Below, one piece after another: positions 33,370 through 44,564 of a DNA stretch of 64,000 bases; position 1 is the first letter of the stretch, and each line of letters begins with the position of its first letter. The notes under the pieces were generated by a model. That model worked only from the letters and a program-made list of their open reading frames with translations, searched no databases and was not told where the DNA came from. Origin of the DNA: Pomphorhynchus laevis (Eukaryota; Acanthocephala; Palaeacanthocephala; Echinorhynchida; Pomphorhynchidae); NCBI GenBank assembly GCA_012934845.2, contig WNNJ02003776.1, positions 434,001 through 498,000 on the forward strand. The letters run 5' to 3'. Made by a program: the position numbers and the translations under genes.

Positions 33370-33729
33370 TCAGGTGTCGAGAAGGTGTGAACGGAGGAGG
33401 TGTTTGAATGTGATAAAGGAGGGAGCGCGGCGGACGTCGAGAGGGAGTTGATTCCAGGCGAGTGAGGCGGCGACGAGGAAGGATCGGATACCGTAGTTGT
33501 TGGAGTAATTAGGAACGTGGAGTAAGAGGGTATGACAGGAACGAAGCGATAGCGAGGTGGGGCGAGTATCGTCTAAGAAAGGAAGGTTGATGAACGATGG
33601 GGAGCCGACAGCGATGAGACGAAAAGTAACGAGAAGAAGGCGGAGTTTGATGCGGATGTGGATGGTGGGCCAGGAGAGTTGGGCAAAATATGTGGATGTG
33701 TGGTCGAAGCGACGGAGACGAAAGAGCAC
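33370..33729 (-). pseudogene. CR1/L2-like C-terminal domain
   Basis: 119 codons. YGIRSFLVAASLAWNQLPLD and FKHLLRSHLLDT match the conserved CR1/L2 C-terminus (FSVAAPxxWNSLP...FKxxLKTHLF), ending in a stop codon. Confidence 0.85.
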
Positions 33730-34330
33730 TCGAACGGCGGATGTTGATTATTCGTTGTAGGGGTAGGATGATGGATTTTGGAGAATTGGCGAAAAGGCTA
33801 AGGCAGTAATCGATTTTAGGGAAAAGAAGCGATGAAAGAAGAGACATACAAGAACGGAAGTCGATAAGGGGGCGGATACGGCGGATGTCACGGAGAATTA
33901 AGTTAGATGAGCGGACCTTGTCACGGACGAAGGGTTTAAGGGAAAGGTGATCATTGAAATGGAAGCCTAAGAAAGTGAGATTGTGGACTATGGGGATGAT
34001 CGATGAGGCAAAATATACAGTGGGAGGAGATATGTTTGGTTTACGGGGGAGGATCCACATTATTTTGGACTTTTCGGGGTTTAGAACGAGATGGAGATTG
34101 GAGAGACGTTTGTAGATAGAAGAAAGACAGTTGGAGGCAGAAATGCCGATATCGTGTATGCGATGTGCGGGTGCATGAGCATAGATTAGAATGTCATCGG
34201 CGTATTGCATGACCTTAAAGGAGTAAGGTTTGATAAACGGAGATAGATCGCAAGCAGAAGAGAGAAAAGCAAGGGACCTAGAACTGAACCTTGTGGGACC
34301 CCGCAAAAAATAGGGATGGGAGGGGAGCAT
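33509..34330 (-). pseudogene. CR1/L2-like RT, motif C and thumb
   Basis: MQYADDILIYAHAP carries the catalytic YADD; LVLNPEKSKIMWI and LTFLGFHFNDHLSLKPFV follow, with the typical IRPLIDFRSCMSLLSSLLFP and DYCLSLFANSP motifs. A second frameshift leads to 33729-33370. Confidence 0.9.
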
Positions 34331-35355
34331 GATGAATTAGAACAGACGCGAAAGGAACGGTCGGATAGATATGAGGCAAACCATGCTACGGAGGAGGAAG
34401 AAAAGCCGTAATCATAACGAAGGCGAGAAAGGAGGACGGAGTGGTCGACAATGTCGAATGCGGAGGAGAGGTCGAGGGAGATGAGAACACTATATAGAGC
34501 CTTGTCTCGAGAAATGAGTAAGTCGTTGTACACTTTTATGCATGCGATTTCTGTCGAGTGATTAGAGCGGAAAGCGGATTGGAAAGGAGGGTACAGATTG
34601 GATGAGGAGAGATAAGCGTTGATTTGTATTAAGATGAGGCGTTCTAAGAGCTTAGAAAGAGTAGGGAGTAGTGAAATGGGGCGATAGCTAGAAGGAAGGG
34701 AGGGGTCGAGCGATTGTTTCTTAAGGAGGGGACGAACGATTGCGGATTTCCAGTGTGAAGGGAAGATACGACTGCGGATGGACGAGTTAAACAAGGTTGT
34801 GAGAAATGGGGATATCGATGAGCATATAGATTTTAATATGTGAGTAGGCAGGGGATCGGCAGGTGAGGTTTTGTTTGGCAAGGACATGAGGACAGATGAT
34901 ACTTCTGTAGGTGAGACTGGGAGAAGATGAAAGAGTTCCGGAAGGATGAGATTAGACTGGGCAGAGTGGGATAGGATGGAGACCGGAGTGTAAGAGAGCA
35001 ACGTGGATACTTTAGTCTGGAGAAATGACGAATAATCATTGACATTGATGTTGCACGGCGAAGATGAGCGAGCAAGGATTGAGTTAAAAGTATGCCAGAG
35101 AGTCTTAGAGTTGAATGAAGTGATGATTTTATGCTGCCAGAAGGAGTTGCATTTGGTACGTAGTAGGTTGAGATGAGACCGGCGAAGAGCAAGATAGGAA
35201 TCATGGAAAGACGGAGTGATCGAGCGGAAATCATGTCTGAGAGAGCGGTGATAGACTCGAAAAGCATGGCGGAGTCGACGCTTTGATAGTAGGAATTGGA
35301 TGTCAAACCATGGGGCACGGTGCAATCGACGGTGTGTGTGAGACTTGAAGGGCAA
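34186..35355 (-). pseudogene. CR1/L2-like RT, N-terminal part
   Basis: 389 codons. SYRPISLLPTLSKLLERLIL is the fingers region, LDLSSAFDIVDHSVLLSRL is motif A with its catalytic Asp, and FCGVPQGSVLGPLLFSL is motif B. The frame is lost just before motif C, near 34250. Confidence 0.9.
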
Positions 35356-35483
35356 GATAATATCGAGAGTGAATGTGAGTTCAGAAATAGTTGAATTTGT
35401 TTAATATTTAATATATCACATATTATACATGTTATATTTAATATTATACATTGAAATTTTATTTGAGTTTGGTGCATTATTAC

Positions 35484-35654
35484 GCATATTGCTGTAAAAT
35501 TATTATAGACTCAATGAAAATACGATTTTATTTTGTAAATAAGCTTTCAATCGTATAGACTCTTCATCTTGAAAAGGATCTAAACGATTGAATGCTTGTT
35601 TACAAAATAAAATCGTATTTTCCTTGAGTCTATAATAATTTTACAGCAATATGC
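35484..35654. repeat. Foldback with about 65-85-bp arms
   Basis: GCATATTGCTGTAAAATTAT at the left pairs with its complement at the right end, continuing through AAAATACGATTTTATTTTGT; loop near 35555-35585. It lies between the CR1-like LINE and PLE-1. Confidence 0.88.
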
Positions 35655-35659
35655 ATAAT

Positions 35660-36075
35660 ATAATACAATATTCAACATTATTTTTTGAATTTTGGAACAG
35701 GATTAATACAATACTATTTTATTTTTATATTTTGTATGCTGTTAGTATCATAAAAGTATAGAATTAATGATTTTCGAAACTTAAAAAAGTTTGTCAAAAT
35801 CATTTATTTCTAATTTAATATTATAATATAATATTCAATGTAATGTTTAGGCATGTAATAAGTAGCATGTGCTCGAATAGTGTTTCTTAATATATTTAAC
35901 GATTTATATTACATGTGGAATATACTCTGTAAATAAAAATATTACTAGTATTTACAAAAGGGTTTTAAGGTTGTAATACTGATATAATATCCATGATATA
36001 GATATATAATGTCTATATCTAGTTCATGGCTTAGTTTCGGGCCTTAAACTAAGCCATAAACTAAGCCTTAACTAG
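35660..36075. other. AT-rich spacer, nothing recognised
   Basis: A short repeat of AACTAAGCC(A)TAAACTAAGCC occurs at 36040-36070. Confidence 0.4.
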
Positions 36076-36183
36076 TATAATACAAAATAAACAACTATAT
36101 TATAATAATCCGGATAAACGCGAACCAAGAAGTCATGGTGATAAAAGGAATAAGAAAAATAGAGTTGAAAATATTAAAAAGAT

Positions 36184-36486
36184 ATGTATATAAATGAACA
36201 ATTAGAAATATTAAAACAACTTTCAAGTGATAATAAGCTAAAAGATCTTTATGTAAATATAAGAAGTTTTTCTAAAGATATCATATGTTCAATAAATCAT
36301 GAATTAATTAACGACTATGATAGGCTAAGTTGTATAATAGACAGTTATTGTAATACAAAATATTATAATCGTACAATAAATGTTAATAATAACAATAGAA
36401 AATATACATTAACCAAAAACTTCATTAATAAATGTATAGATAACATAAATATAGCCGGAATTTTAAATAATACTAAAAGTAAATAA
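36184..36486 (+). pseudogene. PLE-1 region after the nuclease
   Basis: 100 codons, the same protein segment as the end of 21160-21966 but reading further ([19 protein letters not shown]), which shows the undamaged continuation. Confidence 0.75.
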
Positions 36487-36615
36487 ATAATAGGGTCAGA
36501 TTTAAGTAAATATATTCCTAAAATAAGGTATAAACTCCTACCACCATTAGGACGAAAAATTTGTAATTATAATAAAGAATTAAAATCAATATGTAACGAT
36601 AATATTAGAAACATA

Positions 36616-36888
36616 ATGGAAACAGAATGCAATTGTAAAAGTCTTAGTTTTGATAAAATAAATGAACATATATGTACCCATAATCTAGAATTAATTGAAA
36701 ATTGTGAATTAAGAAAGCTGCTATCAAAAGGGTATAAATATAGATTAAATAATAACAACGACAAAAATAAAATTTACAATTCGTTATATAATAACTTAAA
36801 TGATTACTTTAGTAAGCTGATTAATAGTGAAAGCTCGAATATATCTAAGACAAACATTTGGAAAGATTATGTATTTGATAAAATTTAA
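36616..36888 (+). pseudogene. PLE-1 linker region
   Basis: 90 codons, [18 protein letters not shown] onward; equivalent to 20570-20923. Confidence 0.7.
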
Positions 36889-37047
36889 AAAAATGAAAAT
36901 AACAAAGAATTACAAAAGGAAAGATAAAATTAATAAAGATATGTATTAAGAATTACTAAATTAAAGAATAACTATATAATAACAACTATTGATAAAGCTA
37001 GTAATAACTTTGTCTTCATATGCAAAAAGCTTTATTATGATATACTA

Positions 37048-37416
37048 ATGAAAGAGGTTAATTCTAATGATTTAAATGTAAATCCAACATATGAACGTAG
37101 TGAGTTGAGTTTAGAAACAATTATTACAAGTCACTGTTCTATAATGGATAAAAAGGGTATAAAGGTTGAATTAGATAATAAAACTATACCTATATTATAT
37201 TGGAATCCAAAATTACATAAAAATCCAATAAAACCTAGGTTCATATGTAGTGCGTTTAAATGTACATTAAAACCACTTTCTGTCTATATGAATAAAATAC
37301 TTAAAGTAATTAAAGCACATTTTAAAAAATATTGCAAGGTAATCGAAATTAATACTGGTATAAAACACTATTTCAGTATTAATTCTACAAAAGAATTTTT
37401 AAAACAGACAAAATGA
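37048..37416 (+). pseudogene. PLE-1 RT, N-terminal part
   Basis: 122 codons with [22 protein letters not shown] where other copies have GGA stops the frame just before motif A, which continues unframed at 37420-37790. Confidence 0.82.
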
Positions 37417-37805
37417 ATAAATTTTCAAAATATAAATACATACGATTTTAGTACGCTTTATACAAATCTAGATTTAGTAGATATTAAAGAAGCGTTAGTA
37501 AAATTAATTAACCTTATATTCGGAAAAAGATATACATATATATGTTATAATAATTATAACGCCTATCTAACAAAAATTAAACCATCAAGTAAATATAAAT
37601 ATATGAATAAAATTGAATTAATAGAATCCTTAAATATTTTGATAAATCAAAATTATTTAAAAGTAGGGACATCTATATTTACACAAGTAAAAGGTGTTCC
37701 AATGGGTGGTAATAGAAGCCCAATTATCGCTGACTTGTTTTTAAGCTTTATAGAATATGAATTTGTTCATATTGTGTAAAAACGAAATCTAAACAATATA
37801 AATAT

Positions 37806-38288
37806 ATGAAATATATGTTTCGATACATTGATGATATATGTGTATTTAATTCTAATAATTTTTATTCAATTAGTGAGCACATTTATCCAGAAAGCCTTAT
37901 TCTTAACAAAACCAATATTAATGATAAAGAAGGTGTATATCTAGATATGAACATTAAATTAACATTAACTAAAACTACTATTAATTTATATCGTAAAGAT
38001 GACATATTTAAATTTACAAGAAACATATTTTTGCATGAGCATTCATGCATACCATATAATATAAAATATAATACATTAAATAATGAAATTTTAAGAATTG
38101 CAACAATATGTAACGATATTGGCTTTCTTCAAAATCATTTAAATAATTTAATAGATGCATATTTTAAACTAGGTTACTATAAAAATAACATCAAGCAGAA
38201 AATAGTAAAATATATAAATCAACACAATAATATAAAGAATAAATTTAAACTCTTAAGTGGCAAATTTTTATGGATGGATAATAAATAA
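37806..38288 (+). pseudogene. PLE-1 RT motif C to C-terminus
   Basis: 160 codons beginning [15 protein letters not shown] (catalytic DD) and ending GKFLWMDNK. Motif B ([15 protein letters not shown]) lies just upstream at 37697-37740 in another frame because of a one-base deletion near 37770. Confidence 0.85.
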
Positions 38289-38355
38289 TATACTTTGTAT
38301 TAGAATAAGATACTAGATAGTTTTATCAGAAGAAATACATCATTAGCATGTATTT

Positions 38356-38413
38356 GGCCCCGCTGCTATGTTGGGTAGAGGAGTTAGGGGCCGAAACCTG
38401 ATAGCATAGCAGT
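38356..38413 (+). ncRNA. PLE-1 pseudoknot-capable segment
   Basis: GGCCCC, GCTGCTATG, GGGGCC, CATAGCAGT in the interleaved order. Identical to 60165-60222. Confidence 0.6.
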
Positions 38414-38654
38414 TCCTCCTGATGACCTCTAATTCTTATTCTGATACAACGTCTGTTATTTATTAGTCAATTCATAAAAATGACGTTTATTTTAAATTTC
38501 AATTTTTTATTTTAACTTGATATAAATTATAGAAAATCTAAAAAGAATTATTAATTTTATTATTTAATTATTAAATTTTCATTAAGCATTATTATGTTTT
38601 GTTTATTTTATAATTATATTAAATACGTAGACTCAGTTTGCTGATTTAATGGTT

Positions 38655-39085
38655 CTACAAAATAATAATAGTTCCGAAGCTAGTTCATAGTTACTAATAG
38701 TTATAGTTAAAACCTCCAAGCGGTTAAGGCTTTAAAAATAGGCTTTAGCCACGTTCCTTAGGCCAGCTCGTTGATAATCGTTATGCAAGTTATTCCAAGT
38801 GGCATCATTTATGTAGGATAGGAGAACGAAGATCGATTGTGGCGATGTAAAACCAATTACTACACACTTGCTCCTCGATAACACACTAACAAACGATTGG
38901 TGTCTGGCTCTCAAATCTTATAATATTATTGTTACTAAAACAAGCTTATTAAAATTGTTAATCGGGTGGTTAGATTATAATTTGGCATTATTACGGCCAT
39001 TTAAGTGTAGCTTGACATTAGTGCAGCCATATAACTCAACTACTAATAAGACATTCCGAAGTTTAATTCAAATGTAAAATTTACA
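38655..39085. other. Intergenic, slightly less AT-rich, nothing recognised
   Basis: Short frames on both strands lack recognisable motifs. Confidence 0.4.
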
Positions 39086-39159
39086 TTTTAAATGGTGTTT
39101 AAATATAGACAACAATATATATAGAATACAAAATATGTAGTCCCACTCGAGTGACTTGA

Positions 39160-39165
39160 TTTATT
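39160..39165 (-). terminator. Polyadenylation signal AATAAA
   Basis: AATAAA on the - strand, 17 bp beyond the stop of the 332-aa gene. Confidence 0.6.
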
Positions 39166-39181
39166 ATCTGTTTCCTTACAT

Positions 39182-40180
39182 TTATCTACATAGTTTATGA
39201 AAGTCTGATGATTTTTTAATTTTTGGTTTTCTACTCTTCGCTTCATTGATTGATTTTGATGTTTGGTCAATCGTATGTATAACAGCCTTTTGTCTATTAT
39301 ATAACATCTTATTGCATTGACCTTTAATATTCTCATCGTCTTGACTAAATTGATTTGGAACATCAGAACCGATTACTATGTTTCCAAGCATTGATGATGC
39401 AAACACTGATTCGTTGTTATCGTTCGGATAATTATTCAAAGCAAATTCGCACCCTAACCCTTTTCTCATTTCATCTGCAGCGTATCCATTTTTGTAAAGA
39501 CGTGATCCAGGCTGTTTTACCCGCATCGTCTTACCGGCCTGATCTATTAAACTGTCGTGAGTTCGTGACCGACCAATACTTTGCAATTCTAGCTCTTCCA
39601 TACGAGCAATTCTACCCCTATCTCGTAAATTGTAGAGTTCTTCCAACGTTGTTCGCTTAAGATCTCCTTGATTTACATAATCTCGTTCCATTTGCTCTTC
39701 CTGGTCTTTTAAATTCTTTATAATTTCAGTGATTTTCTTGAGTCGACTATTTTGCATTGCATGCATCACAGAATCTGTAAAGCCAGGATCGTCTAAATGA
39801 ACCTTATCCGTTCCCATGTTATCCAGAAACCATTCACGTACTCTCCGAGACTCCTCAGATTTAGGGTCAAGTGTAAATTTCGCAATGTTTTTCGATCTGA
39901 TGTGTTTCCAAGTAGATGCTAACCTCGCAATAGATTGAACATTTTCAGCTACTTTTCCATCACTTGAACATGCAATTACACGGTTTGTTGCATCATTTGA
40001 TCTTGGCAACAGCTCATTAAGAGACTCCCCTTTCTGTGCGCGCTTAGGTGTGTATAACGTATCGTGAGAATAAACGAGTTGGCTATGCAATTTCTCAGTT
40101 AGTTCATCCCAATCGTTGGGTGACCGAGGCGCAAGCGCTGGTTTGAATACAGTTGTTTCTGTAATATGATCGTCCAACAT
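39182..40180 (-). CDS. Intronless gene, 332 aa, unknown function
   Basis: A single open frame starting MLDDHITETTVFKPALAPRS and ending FHKLCR then TAA. AATAAA lies 17 bp after the stop (39160-39165, - strand). The composition is balanced, with normal codon variety, unlike the AT-driven frames around it. The middle (about residues 135-200) is rich in Glu, Lys and Arg (KKITEIIKNLKDQEEQMERD, LEELYNLRDRGRIARMEELE) and likely forms a coiled coil. The segment GSRLYKNGYAADEMRKGLGC near residue 225 looks like a conserved motif. No signal peptide or membrane helix is seen. I do not recognise the family. It could be a conserved cytoplasmic or cytoskeletal protein or a retrocopy. Lack of introns contrasts with the other two host genes. 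Confidence 0.75.
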   Translation of the reverse strand: MLDDHITETTVFKPALAPRSPNDWDELTEKLHSQLVYSHDTLYTPKRAQKGESLNELLPRSNDATNRVIACSSDGKVAENVQSIARLASTWKHIRSKNIAKFTLDPKSEESRRVREWFLDNMGTDKVHLDDPGFTDSVMHAMQNSRLKKITEIIKNLKDQEEQMERDYVNQGDLKRTTLEELYNLRDRGRIARMEELELQSIGRSRTHDSLIDQAGKTMRVKQPGSRLYKNGYAADEMRKGLGCEFALNNYPNDNNESVFASSMLGNIVIGSDVPNQFSQDDENIKGQCNKMLYNRQKAVIHTIDQTSKSINEAKSRKPKIKKSSDFHKLCR

Positions 40181-40484
40181 AAATCAAAGCCTTCAGCGCA
40201 TCTATCAACAGAACTAAGTGCAAATTTGGCGCGAAAAGAAATTAACGAAGACCTCAACTTTTACTTTGAAATGTACAAATCATCAAGAAAATATTAAATG
40301 AATTATTATGATTTGTAATTATCAACTTATTTGATTTCACATTTTTATAATTTGTGGCAATGCTTAATAACTTAAGTCTCACTTACGCACAAGTGACCTA
40401 AAATTTAGAAATTAACTCAAATGATAATTAGAAATTTACTCTACGCTCAAAGTAAGATTACATTGACTCTATTACAAATCAAAT

Positions 40485-40970
40485 CAGCTAACTGAGACTA
40501 CGTATTGTTATATAATTATAAAATAAACAAAACATAATAATGCTAAATCAAAATTTAATAATTTAAATAATAAAATTAATAATTGTTTTTAGATTTTCTA
40601 TAATTTAAATCAAGTTAAAATAAAAAATTGAAATTTAAAAAGTCATTTTTATGAATTGACTAATAAATAACAGACGTTGTATCAGAATAAGAATTAGAGG
40701 TCATCAGGAGGAACTGCTACGCTATCAGTCTAACAGGCTTCGGCCCCTAACTCCTCTACCCAGCATAGCAGCGGGGCCAAATACATGCTAATGATGTATT
40801 TCCTCTGAAATAACTATCTAGTATCTTATTCTAATGCAAAGTATATTATTTATTATCCATCCATAAAAATTTGCCACTTAAGAGTTTAAATTTATTCTTT
40901 ATATTATTGTGTTGATTTATATATTTTACTATTTTCTGCTTGATGTTATTTTTATAGTAACCTAAAATAT
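40485..40970 (-). mobile_element. PLE-1 copy, 3' part only
   Basis: Terminus at 40485, pseudoknot segment at 40716-40782 with an insertion in the joint, then the last part of the C-terminal frame, cut at about 40965. In the second helix one A-T pair is a G.T wobble here, keeping pairing. Confidence 0.85.
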
Positions 40971-41870
40971 GTATAAAATATGAATGTATTTTTTAAAATG
41001 TTTTAAATATGTATCAATTAAATTACTTTAATAATTTGGAAGAAAGCTGATATCATGACATATTATGACAATTCTTAAAAATTCTTAACTTAGTTTAAAT
41101 TAAATTTATTATTTTAAATTTAAAATTTATTATTGATTCAGTTGATGAATTCATTATTAATTTAATTAATGAATTCATTAATAAGTTCATTAAATCATTC
41201 ATTTAATTTCTGCAAAGAAGAATATTCGTACTATGACAAATTACAGATTATAAAATCATTTAAATAGATACATTTTAAATAAAAATAAAATAAAATCAAA
41301 CAGAAAATAGTCAAATATATAATATAAGCTATATTTATATAAGTCATATATATATGAATATAAGCTTTAATTTTTAAGCTTATATAAAGCTTAAATTTTA
41401 TTTTATTTTTACTTTTTTTTTATTCTAAGCTATATTAAATACATTAGACATTTGATAAATCAGATCAGATAACTGAGTAAACGTATTTAATACTTTATAT
41501 AAATAAAGCTAAATAATAAATAAAAATAAATAATAAAATAAAAACAAATAAAGATAAATAATTAAATAATAAATTATTAAATATTAATATTATTAACAAG
41601 ACAAAGCCCTATAGCTATTCAGTCTGCTCACTAAAGCATGAGAAAAACAGAATTAAAAATAACTAAGGTTAACTACGATACAGATTACTAATTTGTACTT
41701 AGAATCATCCTGTCTTATTTTATTTGCAAATTCATAATCATGGTGTTATGACTATGAATAACACCATGATTGACAATAATACCTATTATTGTTACAACGT
41801 TTTTAGCATATAATTTAGGCGCTTAGCTTGTTGTTAAAGCTGTCATAGCATTCAATCACAGGTCAGCAAA
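40971..41870. other. AT-rich sequence with PLE-1 terminus-like motif
   Basis: ATCAGATAACTGAGTAAACG at 41464 resembles the PLE-1 end. The rest is simple AT-rich repeats. No gene seen. Confidence 0.45.
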
Positions 41871-41881
41871 TGGATATGATT

Positions 41882-43040
41882 TTACAAATAAATCAAATCA
41901 GCTAACTGAGTCTATGTATTTAATATAATTATAAAATAAACAAAACATAATAATGCTGAATCAAAATTTAATAATTAAATAATAAAATTGATAATTGTTT
42001 TTAGATTTTCTATAATTTAAATCAAGTTAAAATAAAAAAAAGTTAAAATAAAAAAATTGAAATTTAAAATCAACGTCATTTTTATGAATTGACTAATAAA
42101 TAACAGACGTTGTATCATAATTAGAATTAGAGGTCATCAGGAGGAACTGCTATGCTATCAGGTTTCAAATTTGCCACTTAAGAGTTTAAATTTATTCTTT
42201 ATATTATTGTGTTGATTTATATATTTTACTATTTTCTGTTTGATGTTATTTTTATAGTAACCTAGTTTAAAATATGTATCTATTAAATTATTTAAATGAT
42301 TTTGAAGAAAGCCAATATCATTACATATTGTTGCAATTCTTAAAATTTCATTATTTAATGTATTATATTTTATATTATATGGTATGCATGAATGCTCATG
42401 CAAAAATATGTTTCTTGTAAATTTAAATATGTCATCTTTACGATATAAATTAATAGTAGTTTTAGTTAATGTTAATTTAATGTTCATATCTAGATATACA
42501 CCTTCTTTATCATTAATATTGGTTTTGTTAAGAATAAGGCTTTCTGGATAAATGTGCTCACTAATTGAATAAAAATTATTAGAATTAAATACACATATAT
42601 CATCAATGTATCGAAACATATATTTCATATATTTATATTGTTTAGATTTAGTTTTTACACAGTTATGAACAAATTCATATTCTATAAAGCTTAAAAACAA
42701 GTCAGCTATAATTGGGCTACTATTACCACCCATTGGAACACCTTTTACTTGTCTAAATATAGATGTCCCTACTTTTAAATAATTTTGATTTATCAAAATA
42801 TTTAAGGATTCTATTAATTCAATTTTATCCATATATTTATATTTACTTGATGGTTTAATTTTTGTAAGATAGGCGTTATAATTATTATAACATATATATG
42901 TATATCTTTTTCCGAATATAAGGTTAATTAATTTTACTAACGCTTCTTTAATATCTACTAAATCTAGATTTGTATAAAGCGTACTAAAATCGTATGTATT
43001 TATATTTTGAAAATTTATTCATTTAGTCTGTTCTAAAAAT
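41882..43040 (-). mobile_element. PLE-1 copy, head-to-head with 43085-43885
   Basis: Terminus at 41882, a shortened tail in which the pseudoknot segment is deleted after GGTTTC, then the RT frame 42832-42158 and motif A region to 43040. Confidence 0.88.
42158..42832 (-). pseudogene. PLE-1 RT motifs B, C and C-terminus
   Basis: 224 codons, the longest uninterrupted RT frame of the family: [19 protein letters not shown] (motif B) and [11 protein letters not shown] (motif C) are both intact. The last residues (GKFET) differ because the copy has a deletion at its 3' end. Motif A lies upstream at 42985-43010. Confidence 0.88.
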
Positions 43041-43084
43041 TCCATAAAAATATTTTTAAAAAATATGAAAATATTTTGCAAATA

Positions 43085-43885
43085 AAATAATTTTAATAAT
43101 TAGAATTATTTAAAAGTATCTATATTTAGACAAATAAAAAATGTTGCGGTGGGAGCCCAATTATAGCTGACTTATTTATAACTTCATATATTTTTAACTT
43201 CTTATTTTTAGCTTCATAATTGCATAAAAAAATCTGAATTATATAAAGATATAAAACATGTTTCTATACATTGATGATATATGTGTATTTAATTCTAATA
43301 ATTTAATTCAATAAGCGAAAAATTTATCCAGATAGCATCATTCTTAATAAAACCAATATTAATGATAAAAAGGTGTATATCTAGATATGAACATTAAATT
43401 AACATTAACTAAAACTACTATTAATTTATATCGTAAAGATGACATATTTAAATTTACAAGAAACATATTTTTGCATGAGCATTCATGCATACCATATAAT
43501 ATAAAATATAATACATTAAATAATGAAATTTTAAGAATTGCAACAATATGTAATGATATTGGCTTTCTTCAAAATCATTTAAATAATTTAATAGATACAT
43601 ATTTTAAACTAGGTTACTATAAAAATAACATCAAGCAGAAAATAGTAAAATATATAAATCAACACAATAATATTAAAAAAATGAAATCTTAAACTGAAAA
43701 TTTTTATGAATGATAAATAATATACTTTGTATTAGAATAAGATACTTAATAAACAAATTTCATCAGAGAAACTACGTTAGTAGTATGTATTTGGCCGCGC
43801 TGCTATGTTGGATCGGAGAATAATTTAAATTTTTTAAATTTAATTTAGCATTATTTTTTAATTTCTAATTAATATAAAATCCGTA
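43085..43885 (+). mobile_element. Diverged PLE-1 copy in + orientation
   Basis: Decayed motif B (GSPIIADLF near 43150) and motif C ([11 protein letters not shown] near 43260) are followed by a clean frame at 43387-43692 nearly identical to the other copies, a truncated pseudoknot part and a damaged terminus. Confidence 0.8.
43387..43692 (+). pseudogene. PLE-1 C-terminal fragment
   Basis: 101 codons starting [19 protein letters not shown]. Much better preserved than the sequence on either side, suggesting patchwork conversion from another copy. Confidence 0.8.
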
Positions 43886-44265
43886 GACTCGATTTTCTTA
43901 TCTAATAATTAAAAATTACGTTAAATAAAATATTTTTGAGTTACGACAATATAACTTTTAGTTTAGACTAATTAATAATATCCTTTAACTATTTTTGCAA
44001 ATAAAAATGGCTTACAAATCATTTATTATTATTTATAAATAATTTAATATTTAATAATTTAATAATCATTTTTAAGTTTTTATATATTTTTTGCAAAACA
44101 ATATATTTACAATTAAGAGAGTAAGAAAGATTATTTATTTTTTCAATTTTTCTTAAATAGTCAAATTATATCAAACAATTCAGAATTATTCGTTCAGAAT
44201 TACATTCGAGTTATATTGTTATTTTTATAACTTGTGTACTACCTGTACTTATATAATATTGTAAT
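43886..44265. other. AT-rich spacer, nothing recognised
   Basis: No motif seen. Confidence 0.4.
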
Positions 44266-44269
44266 TTCA

Positions 44270-44450
44270 AATGCTGGTAAATCAGATTTATATTGATCCA
44301 CAAAAAACTTAAAAATGAAATACAAATAGATTCAAAACAAAATATCAGAATACTTTTATCTATCAGAATTAAACATTAATATGTTACACGTCCACTTTTT
44401 CAACCCTGTATGATATCACAGTTAGTGTTTGCCTTGACAGTTATGGATAT
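44270..44450. repeat. Second copy of the 22920-23090 repeat
   Basis: Almost identical over about 175 bp, including GTTACACGTCCACTTTTTCA. Non-coding. Confidence 0.8.
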
Positions 44451-44564
44451 TCATAACTAATTGAGAATCAATTAGTTAATTGATTTATTTCGTAAATAAA
44501 TCAGATCAGATAACAGCGTCTACGTATTTATACTACAGACGTTCTGAGTTCGAATTCGATCAGC

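Larger units (their letters stand above)
33370..35370 (-). mobile_element. CR1/L2-like LINE, frameshifted, distinct base composition
   Basis: The whole element is much less AT-rich than its neighbours, and its coding strand is pyrimidine-rich. The frames at 35355-34186, 34330-33509 and 33729-33370 together read through the RT to the C-terminal domain. Only about two frameshifts separate them, so the copy looks young. The 5' endonuclease region is missing. Confidence 0.88.
36080..38652 (+). mobile_element. PLE-1 copy, 5'-truncated within the nuclease
   Basis: Starts in the basic region after the GIY-YIG core and runs through linker, RT and C-terminus to the pseudoknot segment (38356-38413) and the terminus ACTCAGTTTGCTGATTT near 38650. 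It has a handful of frameshifts and stops. Confidence 0.9.

Noticed and set aside
33557-33760. Arg/Lys-rich + strand frame
   Set aside because: Antisense shadow of the CR1/L2-like LINE, whose - strand has clear RT motifs.
37081-37110. NPTYERSE coding stretch considered as the missing integrin NPxY exon
   Set aside because: It is part of the PLE-1 RT frame and occurs identically in the copy at 20400.
38395-38445. PLE-1 3' region read as a hammerhead (it contains CGAAAC and CCTGATGA)
   Set aside because: On the coding strand GAAA comes before CTGATGA, and the stem II strands required for a permuted type II fold (GGGGCC with CCTCTA) do not pair. The pseudoknot explanation fits better.
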